A stretch of 64,000 nucleotides of DNA from Heyndrickxia oleronia. Its GTDB lineage: Bacteria > Bacillota > Bacilli > Bacillales > Bacillaceae_C. A program made the position numbers and the translations under genes. Shown here one piece after another: positions 34,987-45,763 of this stretch (its first letter is position 1; the number at the start of each line of letters is the position of its first letter). The notes under the pieces were generated by a model. It ran no database searches. It saw only the letters and a program-made list of their open reading frames with translations, and was not told the DNA's origin. The stretch is taken from NCBI RefSeq assembly GCF_017809215.1, contig NZ_CP065424.1, forward strand, positions 2,450,001-2,514,000, written 5' to 3'.

Positions 34987-35002
34987 TTGTAAACGTTTAC
35001 AA
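34987..35002 (+). promoter_or_regulatory. Perfect cre-like palindrome inside the monooxygenase operon
   Basis: TTGTAAACGTTTACAA is a perfect 16-bp palindrome that fits the CcpA catabolite-responsive element consensus at every position. It lies in the 54-base gap before the esterase gene, so it could act as a transcriptional roadblock giving glucose repression of the last gene, or mark an internal promoter. Confidence 0.7.
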
Positions 35003-35024
35003 ATAGAGTGGAGGGAGCGTTAAA

Positions 35025-35984
35025 ATGGAAGAAAGAGTGAATCCAGAATTGAAGGTCGTTTTAGATCAAATGCCGGAATTGATTATTAATAAAGAACAAA
35101 TGCCATTTATTCAACAAAGTTTTAAAGAAATGTTAGAAATGAATAATCGTGTACCCAATCCTGCTGTTACGATAACAGATAAACTGATTCCAGGTCCATG
35201 CAGAGAACAAGAAATTAGAGTAAGAATATATCGATCAGTAGCACCTATCCAATCAAGTGCAGGATTGCTCTGGATTCATGGAGGAGGCTATGTTCTAGGG
35301 ACACCAGAAATGGATGACGGATTGTGTGAACGTTTTGTTTTAGAGGCAAATTGTACCGTTGTATCGGTTGATTATCGCTTAGCACCCGAACATCCGTTTC
35401 CTGCACCATTAGATGATTGCTATGCAGCATTAACATGGTTCTCCCAACATGCTGAAGAGCTAGGTGTTAATCCTTCACAAATTGCGGTCGCTGGAGCGAG
35501 TGCTGGTGGAGGATTAACTGCAGCTACTAGTTTACTAGCTAGAGATCGAAAGGGCCCAGAAATTATTTTTCAAATGCCACTTTACCCTATGATTGATGAC
35601 AGACATGTCACACCATCAAGCAAAGAGATCCATGATACTAGAGTATGGAATGAAGAATCCAATAGAAATGCATGGAATATGTATTTAGGTCACTTGCAGA
35701 ATGAAGTCTCCATCTATGCTGCACCAGCAAGATGTACTGATTTTTCCAATCTACCTCCGACATACACCTGTGTGGGTGATCTTGATCCATTTAGAGATGA
35801 AACCATTGAGTATATTGCCAATTTAACAAAAGCAGGGGTACCAACGGAATTTCATTTATACCCTGGATGCTATCATGGTTTTGACGGATACGCACCATTT
35901 ACCGAAATTGGAAAGAAAGCAATCGATCAGTATGTTCAAGCACTATGTGCAGCATTTAAAAGGGTAGGAGTTAAACAAGTGTAA
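35025..35984 (+). CDS. Alpha/beta hydrolase, HSL-type esterase
   Basis: A 319-residue carboxylesterase of the hormone-sensitive lipase group: oxyanion-hole HGGGYVLG (85-92), nucleophile elbow GASAGGG with Ser159, DYRLAPEHPFPAP, catalytic Asp in GDLDPFRDE and His in YHGFDGY. Likely hydrolyses the ester or lactone made by the Baeyer-Villiger enzyme. ATG follows GGAGGGAG by about 8 bases. Confidence 0.9.
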   Translation: MEERVNPELKVVLDQMPELIINKEQMPFIQQSFKEMLEMNNRVPNPAVTITDKLIPGPCREQEIRVRIYRSVAPIQSSAGLLWIHGGGYVLGTPEMDDGLCERFVLEANCTVVSVDYRLAPEHPFPAPLDDCYAALTWFSQHAEELGVNPSQIAVAGASAGGGLTAATSLLARDRKGPEIIFQMPLYPMIDDRHVTPSSKEIHDTRVWNEESNRNAWNMYLGHLQNEVSIYAAPARCTDFSNLPPTYTCVGDLDPFRDETIEYIANLTKAGVPTEFHLYPGCYHGFDGYAPFTEIGKKAIDQYVQALCAAFKRVGVKQV

Positions 35985-35997
35985 TAGTAGTTGGTAA

Positions 35998-36038
35998 CGA
36001 AAAAATATCTCACTTAAACAAAGTGGGATATTTTTTCG
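35998..36038 (+). terminator. Terminator of the monooxygenase operon
   Basis: CGAAAAAATATCTCAC/GTGGGATATTTTTTCG, a 16-bp stem with A-run and T-run, able to work in both directions. Confidence 0.85.
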
Positions 36039-36074
36039 TTTATAAAATTAATTTGTTATTATATTCACCAGAAG

Positions 36075-36088
36075 CGAACGTACATTCT
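36075..36088 (+). promoter_or_regulatory. LexA-box-like site upstream of the endonuclease gene
   Basis: CGAACGTACATTCT agrees with 12 of 14 positions of the Bacillus SOS box CGAACRNRYGTTYG, with one half-site imperfect. It lies just before the AT-rich putative -10 region of the endonuclease. Confidence 0.35.
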
Positions 36089-36104
36089 GGAAATATGATA
36101 AAAT

Positions 36105-37820
<1,716 letters not shown>

Positions 37821-37868
37821 AAAAACAACCGATTTCCGCTTTAATTATTAGTGGAAATCGGTTGTTTT
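37821..37868 (-). terminator. Terminator of the beta-lactamase gene
   Basis: AAAACAACCGATTTCC/GGAAATCGGTTGTTTT, a 16-bp perfect stem with flanking runs; works for the minus-strand gene. Confidence 0.85.
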
Positions 37869-37892
37869 AAGTTATTTCTGGTGTGCTACTTA

Positions 37893-38795
37893 TTATTTAA
37901 GGGCTTTAAACACAAGTTTTGCAGCACGAGCAATAAGTTCATCATTATAGGTAGCATCTTTCGTATCTCGACTAGAAAGAATGGCAATGATAATTGGTTC
38001 CCTATTTGGTGGCCATACAATAGCAATATCATTACGAGTACCGTAGCTACCTGCACCAGATTTATCTCCTACCTCCCAGCCTTTTGGTGCTCCTGCTCGA
38101 ATCAATTTGTCTCCGGTGGTGTTACCTTTCATCCAATTTGCGAGAATGACACGCTTTTTAGCTGGGAGCAAGTCGCTTAATGTAAAAGCCTTAAGGCTAG
38201 TGGCAAGTGCTCTTGGTGTACTTGTATCACGTAAGTCACCAGGGATGGCTTCGTTCAGTTCGGTTTCGAAACGATTGGCTATGGTGACATGATCTCCAAT
38301 TTGTCGCAATGATTCTTCAAATCCGCTTGGTCCACCCAATTTATGGAATAAAAGATTCCCAGCAGTGTTATCACTGTAGCGAATAGCAGCCTCACAGATT
38401 TCTTTTAATGACATTCCTGTATCAATATGTTGCTCTGTAATAGGTGAATAGGAAACAAGATCGTCCTTGCTATAGTGAATTACTTCGTCTAGTTGAGCCA
38501 TTGAATATTGCTGAAGAACAGCTCCTGCTGCTAAAGCTTTATAGGTGGAGGCGTAAGCAAAACGTTCATCAGGTCGATATGTTATTGTCTTGTTAGTACC
38601 TGTATCTATCGCGTAGACACCTAACCGTGCATCGAATTTTTTCTCGAGTTGAGCAAACTTTCGATTAGTCGAATGATCAACAGTCTTATTCTGTTGCTCC
38701 TTTGCATCTACTTGTACTGCTCCACTTGATAATAGACTTATTCCTATTAAACCTGCACACATACCTATCTTTAACATTTTGAAACTTTTTAACAT
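37893..38795 (-). CDS. bla: Class A beta-lactamase
   Basis: A 300-residue serine penicillinase. A signal peptide (residues about 1-31, ending VQVDA) is followed by the active-site S83-T-Y-K86, S141-D-N143, the omega-loop [12 protein letters not shown] with general-base Glu177, and K245-S-G. All catalytic residues are intact. Related by pattern to the Bacillus PenP/BlaP group; no lipobox Cys is seen, so it is probably freely secreted. ATG follows TAGGAGG. A BlaI operator lies about 80 bases upstream, so expression should be induced by beta-lactams via BlaR1. Confidence 0.93.
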   Translation of the reverse strand: MLKSFKMLKIGMCAGLIGISLLSSGAVQVDAKEQQNKTVDHSTNRKFAQLEKKFDARLGVYAIDTGTNKTITYRPDERFAYASTYKALAAGAVLQQYSMAQLDEVIHYSKDDLVSYSPITEQHIDTGMSLKEICEAAIRYSDNTAGNLLFHKLGGPSGFEESLRQIGDHVTIANRFETELNEAIPGDLRDTSTPRALATSLKAFTLSDLLPAKKRVILANWMKGNTTGDKLIRAGAPKGWEVGDKSGAGSYGTRNDIAIVWPPNREPIIIAILSSRDTKDATYNDELIARAAKLVFKALK

Positions 38796-38872
38796 GGTTA
38801 ATCCTCCTATACTTTAATAGATTTATAATGTTTTCTGTTCACCTCCTTTCAGTAGCGATAACTGGACATACA

Positions 38873-38893
38873 AAGTATTACAAATGTAGTATT
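38873..38893 (-). promoter_or_regulatory. BlaI operator 1 (bla)
   Basis: AGTATTACAAATGTAGTATT with core TACA-AA-TGTA (38879-38888), in the promoter region of the beta-lactamase gene. Confidence 0.8.
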
Positions 38894-38908
38894 TATGTTT
38901 GAAAACAT

Positions 38909-38938
38909 CTCCCAAAAAGAAATATTCTCTTTGGGAGT
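38909..38938 (-). terminator. Possible terminator of the blaI-blaR1 operon
   Basis: CTCCCAAAAAG/CTCTTTGGGAG stem with a 7-base loop; the T-run on the minus strand is short. Confidence 0.5.
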
Positions 38939-38943
38939 TGATT

Positions 38944-40743
38944 TTAGAAAATATGTTTATCTTTCAAAATTCGTCTTGCAATTTCTGCTGCCTTCTTACC
39001 TGTAGCGTGACCATTCTTATTTTGAATATTAATGGCAAAATAATAAGAATGGTTGTTTTTCTTTACAAAGCCAATAAACCATCCGTTTATATTCTTCCCG
39101 TTTACTTTACCGGTACCAGTTTTTCCGTATAGTTGTCCTTGATTTTTCTTATCAATGAATAGTGCTTTTTTTACTGCATGAATATTCTCCTCTTTAAAGC
39201 CAAGCCTATTTTCTCCAAGGGCATATAGTAATTGCACTTGTTCGATTGGTGATATTTTTAATGAAGATTCGATCCAATAATTATCTAAACCTCCTGAAAG
39301 GTCTTCATTACCATAATTTATTTTGTGGAAATTAGATTGTAATTGCTTTTTTCCAACTTTTTGATCGAGATGTTGAAAATACCAGTTAACTGAATTTTGT
39401 AATGCAGTTGATAAATTTTGATTTGTATTCCATTCTTTAATAGGATAAACAGTACCGTCCCAAATTTGTTTATTTCTCCTTGGAGAAATGACATTCGATT
39501 CTAAAGCGAATAATGCTGAATAGATTTTATAGGTACTATCAGGTGAAACTCTCTGTTTACTCATTTCCCGATTATAAATACGATATTGCTTGTTAGCGGA
39601 GTCAAATAGAACAAAACTACCTTGATAGTTATCAAAATAAGAACTTAGATTTTCGTATATAGCATTTTTTTCATTAAAATGATATACATCATCCGTACTA
39701 GCAGTAGCTGAGATGAATGATGATGGCAATACTACTATAATCCCCAAACAAATATAGATTAACTTGTCTTTCCATTTCATTAATTTAGAATCACCTGTAT
39801 AGTTGGCGATGTTTTGGATTCTTTGTTTAATTTGTTGTTTTGTTCCACCAATTCCAGAGGAAAACTGCCCAAAGGCATAGTTATGTTTTTTATCTGCATA
39901 CTCTATAATGGTGTATCCATATTCGATATATCCACTTTCATCCAAGAGATTTAGGACAGAAGCATCACAGGCTAACTCACGATCGATTCGCATCCTTTTT
40001 AAGGCAATCCATACTAATGGGTTAAACCAATAAATAATTTGAAACGCCCACATGACATAATTTATAAATACATCTTTTCTTTTATGATGACTTAATTCAT
40101 GTAAAAAAACATATTTTAATTTATTTAACGAGAATTCTTCTAATGTTTTATGGGGCAGAAATATATATGGCTGCAAAATTCCAAGTGTAATAGGAGAAGT
40201 AATAAGTGAAGATTCTTGTACAATTATATTTCTTTTTACTCCTACAACTTTTTTGCATGCATCTAATAATTCATTGGTTTTTAGATCATGTATCGTAGTA
40301 GCTCCTTTTTTCATTTTACTAATTTGATAGTTTGCATATAGTGCTACTCCTAGGAAAAAGATCATTCCAATGACCCAACATACAATAAATGTATGATTGA
40401 AGAAATCTGGAGTTTTCTTGTTTACAGATAAGGTGAAATCATGTATTAAATTATTGTTCACTGTCTCTGAAGGCTGTACGGTACTTAACTGTTTATGCTT
40501 TGGTGTTGTATTGGTGTTAAAGGATAATAAACTCTTAAAATACTCCAGTTTTTCTCCAACCCGTAAAAAATTCCATGGAAAAATTAAAGTTATCAGTGGA
40601 ATAAAAAGAAAATACCAAATTTTATAATGTACTTGTTGAGACATGTGTTTTTTTAATACCTTTTTTATTAAAAGGATGATTAAAATAAGAAGGGACACCA
40701 CTAGAACACTAAGTAAAAATCTGAGTATATTGGTGCCCATCAT
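38944..40743 (-). CDS. blaR1: BlaR1-like beta-lactam sensor/metalloprotease
   Basis: A 599-residue membrane sensor. Four N-terminal membrane helices surround an M56 zinc protease domain with HELSH (215-219) and a later Glu in RELACDAS. An extracellular penicillin-binding domain follows, with S403-T-Y-K406, S451-V-N and K541-T-G. Acylation of Ser403 is expected to activate the protease, leading to loss of BlaI repression. Size agrees with BlaR1/MecR1 (about 585-601). Its ATG overlaps the blaI stop (ATGA), so the two are coupled. Confidence 0.92.
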   Translation of the reverse strand: MMGTNILRFLLSVLVVSLLILIILLIKKVLKKHMSQQVHYKIWYFLFIPLITLIFPWNFLRVGEKLEYFKSLLSFNTNTTPKHKQLSTVQPSETVNNNLIHDFTLSVNKKTPDFFNHTFIVCWVIGMIFFLGVALYANYQISKMKKGATTIHDLKTNELLDACKKVVGVKRNIIVQESSLITSPITLGILQPYIFLPHKTLEEFSLNKLKYVFLHELSHHKRKDVFINYVMWAFQIIYWFNPLVWIALKRMRIDRELACDASVLNLLDESGYIEYGYTIIEYADKKHNYAFGQFSSGIGGTKQQIKQRIQNIANYTGDSKLMKWKDKLIYICLGIIVVLPSSFISATASTDDVYHFNEKNAIYENLSSYFDNYQGSFVLFDSANKQYRIYNREMSKQRVSPDSTYKIYSALFALESNVISPRRNKQIWDGTVYPIKEWNTNQNLSTALQNSVNWYFQHLDQKVGKKQLQSNFHKINYGNEDLSGGLDNYWIESSLKISPIEQVQLLYALGENRLGFKEENIHAVKKALFIDKKNQGQLYGKTGTGKVNGKNINGWFIGFVKKNNHSYYFAINIQNKNGHATGKKAAEIARRILKDKHIF

Positions 40744-41132
40744 TTTTCCCCATCCTTCTTTTGTCTCTCAGATAATATCGTTTTTAATTCAGTAATATCT
40801 TCCTCTGACAGCTGATCATTTTCGATAAAATTCAATACCATAGAGTTTATTGTGCCACCGAAAAACTGTTTTAGAAATAATTTGCTTTTTTGTTCAACAT
40901 ACTCATTCTCTTGAACAAGAGAGGTGTAAATAAATGATCTACCTTTTTTTCTTGTTTGTAATGCTTTCTTCTTTACTAAACGCACCAGCATGGTTTGAAT
41001 CGTATTCGGTTTCCAATCAATTTTTTCTGATACCTTCTCCACTATCTCAGGAGTAGAAATTGGCTCATACTTCCAAATTACTTTCATCACTTCATATTCA
41101 GCTTCTGAAATTTGTGGTAATTCCTTCATCAT
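40740..41132 (-). CDS. blaI: BlaI/MecI-family repressor
   Basis: A 130-residue winged-helix repressor: ISEAEYEVMKVIWKYEPIST, WKPNTIQTMLVRLVKKKAL (recognition helix) and RSFIYTSLVQENEYV typical of BlaI/MecI; a C-terminal dimerisation helix region follows. Expected to bind TACA-N2-TGTA palindromes. Five such sites flank genes in this window, including its own promoter. ATG follows GGAGGG; a second ATG three bases on is equally possible. Confidence 0.93.
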   Translation of the reverse strand: MMKELPQISEAEYEVMKVIWKYEPISTPEIVEKVSEKIDWKPNTIQTMLVRLVKKKALQTRKKGRSFIYTSLVQENEYVEQKSKLFLKQFFGGTINSMVLNFIENDQLSEEDITELKTILSERQKKDGEK

Positions 41133-41140
41133 GACCCTCC

Positions 41141-41160
41141 TACTTTTACATCTGTAGTAG
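41141..41160 (-). promoter_or_regulatory. BlaI operator 2 (blaI-blaR1)
   Basis: ACTACTACAGATGTAAAAGT on the minus strand, core TACA-GA-TGTA (41147-41156). It follows directly on a perfect TATAAT -10 sequence, so BlaI would autoregulate. Confidence 0.8.
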
Positions 41161-41290
41161 TTATTATAGCAGGTTCAGCCAAATGCATAAAGCGTGAATA
41201 GATATTGTAATCTTTTGTAAATGGAAATAGAGTTTCCATCATTAACAGCTAGTTATTAGTCATAACTTTATTACAATTAATTAAAGATTC

Positions 41291-43321
41291 TTAATGAAAA
41301 TAACCATATAACTCATCAATAAAAGATTTGTTCAACTGAGTTGCAGAATTGCCTGCAGTATAATTCTCTACTAATGATAGCAAGAGAAAGTTATCATGAC
41401 CTGTGTCAAAGGCAAGTAAGAAACTATTTTCCTCGCCCTTTTCTCCTTGCTTCATTTTTAATTCTGCTGTACCGGTTTTTGCAGCTAGCTGAAATTGTGG
41501 GTTAAATAGTATATGGGCTGTTCCTTTTGGATCACTTACTACCATTTCTAGTGATTTTTTCATTTCCTCTGCTGTCGAAGCAGAAATTGCCGTTTTTGTT
41601 TTGAAATCTCCTTTATTTAATACTAATCTTGGATAAACAATTTTGCCTTCGTTTTGAAAGATTGAATACATGGCTACTTGCTGGATAGGTGATATTAATA
41701 ATTCCCCTTGTCCATATGCAGTATCCGCTAATAGAATATCTGATTTAAAAGTCGACTGATTAGAAATTTGCGCTGGGTTCATTGCTATAGGTAGGTCAAG
41801 TTCCTCCCCAAAGATAAAATGATTCAGGCCATTTCTAAATGTTTTTTCTCCCATTTCCAATGCTTCTTGGGCAAAATAAATATTATCAGAATAAATTAGT
41901 GCTTTTCGCATATCTACATTTTGAACATTTGAAACACGAGTGACTGAATACTTTCCCCATGTTTCATCTTTTCTCCAACTTAAACCATTTATTTTTCTGA
42001 GCTTTTCAGGGTATGTCACTTTAGCATCAAGTCCAATACTAGAGGTGATTGTTTTAAATGTAGATCCGGGTGCGTAGCCTAAAGCAAATCTTGAAAGAAA
42101 TGGCTTATTTTCATCATTAGCATATTTATCATAATCTTGCTTTGAAATACCTTGAACCAACTTATTCGGATCATATGAAGGGGAACTAACTACTGCATAA
42201 AGACCCCCTTCCTTTGGATTCATGACAACGGTGGATCCAGGTTTTTCTTTCAAATGATTGTATGCCTCCATTTGGATATAAGCATCAATGGTTAATTGAA
42301 TATTTTTCCCGTCTCTCTTTTCGTTCTTTTGAATGATTTGCTTCTCTTTCCCATTCTCATCCACAATAACGATTTCTCCTCCATCTTTACCCCGTAGCTC
42401 CTTATCAAATGATCTTTCTAAACCTGTTTTGCCTATCACATCCCCTTCTTTTAAACTGGAATTTTTCTCGAGATCTTCTTTTGTTACTTTACCTATATAG
42501 CCAATTAAATGTGCTGCCGCTTCCTTTAATGGATAATAACGAAGTTGCGTATTTTGATAGGAAATCCCAGATATAATTGCCGCCTGGTTCGAATCAATAA
42601 TTTTGAGTGGAACAAATAAATCATCTTTCACCCAGCTTTGATTTAATTTTTGATGAATCTCTTTAATTGGTATGTCTAATTGCTGACTAATGTTTTGAAG
42701 TTTCTTTTCTTTTTCTTTCCCTTGAGATAAATCTTTAGGTACAATCCCTGCCTCTTTAAATTCTTTATTTACTGCCAAACCATTACCAAGATGGTCTTTA
42801 ATTTCTCCACGTTCCGCTTTCCATTCATGATAGGCTACCTTATCCTTTCCTTCCATCTCTGGGAAAATTAATGATGGCTCCCATTTCACCAAATATTGAT
42901 TGTCTGTTTTTAATAGCTTCGTATGATAATTGATATTAGTTATTTTCCCAAAAGGAGTAGTAAAGCTTAACCGGTAGGATAATTCTTGTTCATCATTACT
43001 TAATTTTTTTACCGTAATACTAGAAGCATGGATGTTTTGAATATTGATTCCATTAAATATACGATCATATTTATTAATCACATCTTCTAAAGTATAGCCT
43101 AATGAACTATATGATTCTGAATCAAGCACATCTCCTAATTTAGCATACTGTTTTTCCTCTATTATATGAATAAAATGATCTACTACTTTTTGTGATTGGC
43201 TAGTATTCGTTCTATTTATTACAATGAATAAACTAAAACCGCTAATCCCTATAATCGTGATTATTAATAATACTAAATAGGGCTTGAATCGTTTCTTTTT
43301 CCTCTTTACTCTACTATTCAT
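41291..43321 (-). CDS. Class B penicillin-binding protein, PbpC/MecA type
   Basis: A 676-residue transpeptidase with one N-terminal membrane anchor (about 15-35), an NTF2-like MecA N-terminal domain (about 40-155), a dimerisation domain and a transpeptidase domain with S420-T-F-K423, S478-D-N480 and K615-T-G. Length and domain order match B. subtilis PbpC (PBP3) and staphylococcal MecA (668). A BlaI operator lies 30 bases upstream, as for mecA under MecI/BlaI. This suggests an inducible, low-affinity PBP rescuing wall synthesis under beta-lactam; affinity cannot be read from sequence. ATG follows GAGGGGAAAG. Confidence 0.88.
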   Translation of the reverse strand: MNSRVKRKKKRFKPYLVLLIITIIGISGFSLFIVINRTNTSQSQKVVDHFIHIIEEKQYAKLGDVLDSESYSSLGYTLEDVINKYDRIFNGINIQNIHASSITVKKLSNDEQELSYRLSFTTPFGKITNINYHTKLLKTDNQYLVKWEPSLIFPEMEGKDKVAYHEWKAERGEIKDHLGNGLAVNKEFKEAGIVPKDLSQGKEKEKKLQNISQQLDIPIKEIHQKLNQSWVKDDLFVPLKIIDSNQAAIISGISYQNTQLRYYPLKEAAAHLIGYIGKVTKEDLEKNSSLKEGDVIGKTGLERSFDKELRGKDGGEIVIVDENGKEKQIIQKNEKRDGKNIQLTIDAYIQMEAYNHLKEKPGSTVVMNPKEGGLYAVVSSPSYDPNKLVQGISKQDYDKYANDENKPFLSRFALGYAPGSTFKTITSSIGLDAKVTYPEKLRKINGLSWRKDETWGKYSVTRVSNVQNVDMRKALIYSDNIYFAQEALEMGEKTFRNGLNHFIFGEELDLPIAMNPAQISNQSTFKSDILLADTAYGQGELLISPIQQVAMYSIFQNEGKIVYPRLVLNKGDFKTKTAISASTAEEMKKSLEMVVSDPKGTAHILFNPQFQLAAKTGTAELKMKQGEKGEENSFLLAFDTGHDNFLLLSLVENYTAGNSATQLNKSFIDELYGYFH

Positions 43322-43347
43322 TCTTTCCCCTCTTCTCTTTTTAAAAA

Positions 43348-43363
43348 CCTACAAATGTAGTAT
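43348..43363 (-). promoter_or_regulatory. BlaI operator 3 (PbpC/MecA-type PBP)
   Basis: CCTACAAATGTAGTAT with core TACA-AA-TGTA (43350-43359), between a TATAAAAT-like -10 region and the PBP start. Confidence 0.8.
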
Positions 43364-43406
43364 TTTATACAAACAAGTCTTATAGATTTATAGTGTTTTT
43401 ATCATT

Positions 43407-45554
43407 TTACTCATCCTTATTTGTTTCTGATTTTGATGTATTTATTTTGGGATTTGATATTGTAAGGTTCTCTTTTGCACGCTTTTCCTTTAATTCAAAG
43501 TATGCTTCAAACACTTCATTAGCAATTTCTAAATTTACATGTGATTGGTCTGTAGTGAGCCATGGTACAACTACAGAAACAGCAATTTCAGGATGATCAT
43601 ACGGCGCATATCCACCAAATGTAATATTCCAAAGCATTAGACCAGGACTATGTGATATAGGACCATTATATAAAGCCTGGGCTGTACCTGTTTTTCCTGC
43701 AATTTTATATTGCTTATTTTTTATTCCATATCCCGTTCCAAGCGGATCATTTACAACTTGTTTAAATCCCTCTTGAACACGTTTAAGCCATTCACTCTTC
43801 ATTTCGATTTTATTAAGCACTTTAGGCTGAATCTCCTGTATAATAGGTCCAAGTTCATTTGCTTGATTACTAGGTTCACGAACTTCTTTAGCAATATGAG
43901 GCTGTATCCGATAGCCACCATTAGCAATTGTTGAGATATATTGTACAATTTGTAGGGGTGTATATGTATCATACTGACCAATCGCATAGTCTAATACTTT
44001 CCCCGCTTCAGGTGGGATCTGACCACTCCCATATCCTATTTGTTCTCCAGGTAAATCTATCCCTGTTTTTACGCCTAACCCAAACTGTGAGAAATTTTTT
44101 CTAAATGTTTCAATAGCAGCTACTTTATCAATGCTTAATCGTCCATTTGGAATATATGTTTGCTGTCCTCCCAATTTCATTGCTGTTAAAAACATATATA
44201 CATTTGAAGATCGTTTTAGTGCGTAGAGATCATTGATCGGTCCAAATCCCGTTGTATTCCATGATTTCTTTACCTTCGTGCCCAAAAATTTTACTGGTCT
44301 ATCATTTAGTATTTCTCCAGGGGTGATAGCACCTGATTGATAGCCAGTTAATACAGTAGCTCCTTTGACTACAGATCCCATCTCATACGATGTTGTAAGA
44401 TTACCTAAAGCAAAATCATTCACATTTGTTTTGCCTGATGTACTATTTTGTTCAAACTGTTTTCCTGCCATAGATAAAATTTCTCCAGTATATGGATTCA
44501 TCACTGAGACAAATGCACGATCTAAATAAGGCTGACCTAGTCTTGCTTTGCTTAATTTTTCTTTAATAATAGTTTCAACTTTTCGCTGTAAATCAATATC
44601 AATAGAAAGAACTAAGTCATCGCCTCTTTTTCCCTCTCTGATGACTTGTGATTCTAATACTTTTCCATTTTTGTCTGTTACATTTTTTACTTTTTCCTTT
44701 TGACCTTGTAAAACTTCCTCGTATTGATACTCAATATAGCTTTTTCCGACACGATCATTTCTGCTATACCCTCTTGCTAAATAATAATCAACTGAATCTT
44801 TTGGTAATCCCTCTTTAGATGAAGATACTTTACCAATTACTGAAGCTAATATTTCCTTCCCTTCTTTATCTTTATAATTGTTATACCGATCCCAATCAGT
44901 TGTTGTATCTACACCAGGAAGGGAATCTAGATTTTCACTTACCATCGCAAATTCTTTTGGAGAAACATTTTTTTTAATGATTTGCGGTGATAACGGGTAG
45001 CCGGTAATCATTTCTCGATAAATAGCTAATATCTCTAGTTCTTTCTTAGAAAATGAATTAATTTCCTTACTAGTAATACGATCAAGAGTTAAATGATACA
45101 TTTTTGTATCGTAATCTTTATCATTTTTTAGTTTTTCGCGATCTGTATCAGTAATTTTTGCTTCTGCTTCGGTTGGGTGTTTTAAAATCCAATAATCTTT
45201 TTTATCAATCTCGGGTATTGCCTTTAAATCCTCTTTAGAATCCTTATGAATAATAGTTGCAAGTTTCTCGGCAATTTTTAAAACCTCTTCCGCTTTAATA
45301 TTTTGTGGTCTCGTATATGTTATAGCATTTGAAGGCTTATTCCCGACAATTAGCATCCCATTGCGATCCATTATATTTCCGCGTGGCATAGATGTATTTA
45401 TCGTTACATTTTCTTTCCTATCGATTTCTCGCTTATAATCGTCTCCATAAATAATCTGCACAATGCCCAGTCTAAAAATAAGCAGTGAGAATAACAAAAA
45501 TACAATAAAAAATAAAATATTCATACGAAAGGAGACGAATGTCATTTTCTTCAA
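43407..45554 (-). CDS. Class B penicillin-binding protein, PbpA/PbpH type
   Basis: A 715-residue transpeptidase of the elongasome (PBP2/RodA-partner) group: one N-terminal membrane helix (about 12-30), PRGNIMDRNGM at the dimerisation domain, then S394-V-V-K397, S449-S-N451 and K621-T-G623. Size equals B. subtilis PbpA (716). TTG start at 45554 is chosen because GGAGGG lies 6 bases before it; an ATG 13 codons upstream has no ribosome binding site. Two BlaI operators lie upstream, so it appears to be a beta-lactam-induced paralogue of the housekeeping rod PBPs. Same strand and order as the PbpC-type PBP and blaI-blaR1-bla. Confidence 0.88.
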   Translation of the reverse strand: MKKMTFVSFRMNILFFIVFLLFSLLIFRLGIVQIIYGDDYKREIDRKENVTINTSMPRGNIMDRNGMLIVGNKPSNAITYTRPQNIKAEEVLKIAEKLATIIHKDSKEDLKAIPEIDKKDYWILKHPTEAEAKITDTDREKLKNDKDYDTKMYHLTLDRITSKEINSFSKKELEILAIYREMITGYPLSPQIIKKNVSPKEFAMVSENLDSLPGVDTTTDWDRYNNYKDKEGKEILASVIGKVSSSKEGLPKDSVDYYLARGYSRNDRVGKSYIEYQYEEVLQGQKEKVKNVTDKNGKVLESQVIREGKRGDDLVLSIDIDLQRKVETIIKEKLSKARLGQPYLDRAFVSVMNPYTGEILSMAGKQFEQNSTSGKTNVNDFALGNLTTSYEMGSVVKGATVLTGYQSGAITPGEILNDRPVKFLGTKVKKSWNTTGFGPINDLYALKRSSNVYMFLTAMKLGGQQTYIPNGRLSIDKVAAIETFRKNFSQFGLGVKTGIDLPGEQIGYGSGQIPPEAGKVLDYAIGQYDTYTPLQIVQYISTIANGGYRIQPHIAKEVREPSNQANELGPIIQEIQPKVLNKIEMKSEWLKRVQEGFKQVVNDPLGTGYGIKNKQYKIAGKTGTAQALYNGPISHSPGLMLWNITFGGYAPYDHPEIAVSVVVPWLTTDQSHVNLEIANEVFEAYFELKEKRAKENLTISNPKINTSKSETNKDE

Positions 45555-45630
45555 TTTACACCCTCCAATTTTCTTTTTGATTTTCTTAGCCATCCGAAAT
45601 TATAATGAATGATTTTACATCCTAGTCAAA

Positions 45631-45646
45631 TACTACAAATGTAGTA
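45631..45646 (-). promoter_or_regulatory. BlaI operator 4 (PbpA/PbpH-type PBP)
   Basis: TACTACAAATGTAGTA, a near-perfect 16-base palindrome directly abutting a TTGACT -35 sequence on the minus strand (TTGACT, then about 19 bases to TATAAT). Confidence 0.85.
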
Positions 45647-45730
45647 CTTAGTGGCAAAAAAACCTAAAAAAGCATTGTTAAACTTCTACGTTTCTAATAT
45701 AAACGATATCAAATTATCATCAACCAAAAC

Positions 45731-45746
45731 TTTTACATTTGTAGTA
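45731..45746 (-). promoter_or_regulatory. BlaI operator 5 (PbpA/PbpH-type PBP, distal)
   Basis: TTTTACATTTGTAGTA with core TACA-TT-TGTA (45734-45743), exactly 100 bases beyond operator 4, so the two would lie on nearly the same face of the helix. Confidence 0.75.
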
Positions 45747-45763
45747 TTTAATATATCATGAAT

